From: Prostheceraeus crozeri
Taxonomy: Eukaryota > Platyhelminthes > Polycladida > Euryleptidae
Reading direction: 5' to 3'
DNA length: 64,000 nt
Assembly: GCA_907163375.1 (NCBI GenBank)
Contig: CAJQUW010011242.1
Span: forward strand, 113,447 to 177,446
Shown: positions 63,490-64,000 of the stretch, one piece after another
Layout of the letters: each line of letters starts with the position of its first letter
Position numbering within the stretch: the stretch's first letter is position 1
Translations under genes and position numbers: made by a program
Notes under the pieces: model-generated
What the model was told of the DNA's origin: nothing
Databases searched by the model: none
What the model saw: the letters and a program-made list of their open reading frames with translations, nothing else

Positions 63490-64000
63490 ATTTCATTTCA
63501 CCTACATGAGGATCAAATGTTTAGACCACGCTCTGATCTCCCATGATCTAAACGAGATTTGCAAACATGAAGATGCAAACTTCAATGCCCCAATTGCAAA
63601 TTCAGATCATGTTGTCATTTATCTGAATCCAACAATATAGGAAATTATAATTGTCACATTCAAAAAAATACATGACTTTAGGCGATCTGGTCTCGATGCT
63701 CTTCGAAGCTATTTTTGTCCGCATCGACTAGGAGAGATTTATTGATGCTAGAATGAACGCAAATGATTTGTACGAAACTTTCTGCATTATTATGCTCACT
63801 TGGATAGATTTTCGCAATTCCTAGAGGGTCCGTTCAAATGTCACCAAGCGATACAGAATGGCTATCACCCCTTAATAAGTCATTAATTGATTAACGTTGG
63901 GGTCATAGATTTTTGAGAGACTTGTTTTACAAACAATGTGGGGCAAAATTGAAAAAACCTTGATGATAGTCAGCATGGCTTCCGACAGTCTCACTCTACT
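63490..64000 (+). mobile_element. Start of another LINE fragment, running off the window
   Basis: A plus-strand frame reads MRIKCLDHALISHDL and ends IANSDHVVIYLNP, the end of an AP-like endonuclease with its SDH motif. Near 63968 a frame reads DSQHGFRQSHS, a typical reverse transcriptase segment. Stops between them show decay. It follows directly after the (ATT)n tail of the previous fragment. Confidence 0.6.

Overview
The window looks like nuclear DNA of an invertebrate animal. It is AT-rich and full of transposons, its genes are spliced with GT-AG introns, and its promoters carry TATA boxes. I cannot name the phylum. No ordinary host gene is evident. Almost everything I can identify is a mobile element or a remnant of one.

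Two related Polinton/Maverick-type (virus-like) elements lie in the same orientation. Element 1 runs from before base 1 to about 19460. It has a long terminal inverted repeat (1-1902 against 13842-15745), a spliced protein-primed-type family B DNA polymerase gene (3444-8478, one frameshift) and the 3' stump of a structural gene (8790-9238). The rest of the morphogenesis cluster is missing. An AT-rich tandem array fills 9850-13870. Outside the right TIR are 370-bp repeats (15690-16620) and a 325-bp G-tract satellite ending at 19460. Element 2 (about 32520-55965) is bounded by inverted copies of the same satellite and carries the full gene set. This includes a coiled-coil protein, two small TATA-driven genes, a decayed polymerase copy, two paralogous large proteins, two tandem small paralogues, a TATA-binding-protein-like gene, an adenain-like protease, a capsid protein, basic GG-motif proteins, an integrase with chromodomain, a packaging ATPase, two RING-type proteins, a DEDDh-exonuclease-like protein and a spliced 235-residue protein. 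From 54664 down to 47070 the minus-strand genes are almost gapless or overlapping.

The most interesting observations are these. (1) Element 2 encodes a compact 181-residue TBP-like protein (46498-47043) with both TBP half-repeats, while several genes of the elements have clear TATATAA boxes. (2) The TIRs contain dispersed hairpins with a constant TG-CTAT-CA core and changing but complementary stems, next to UUCG-type hairpins and three diverged copies of a 230-nt module. This suggests a structured RNA or a family of DNA hairpin sites. (3) The N-terminal domain of the polymerase has a stand-alone paralogue in the late cluster. (4) G-tracts in the terminal satellites keep telomere-like polarity. 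(5) Some genes use a first exon consisting only of ATG.

Between and after the elements there are LINE fragments with (ATT)n tails, a hAT-like non-autonomous element (27040-29801), foldback elements, a DD41D-type Tc1/mariner copy nested in a LINE (and itself carrying a small MITE), and a tRNA-like segment. Identity levels were judged by eye. No alignment or database search was run.
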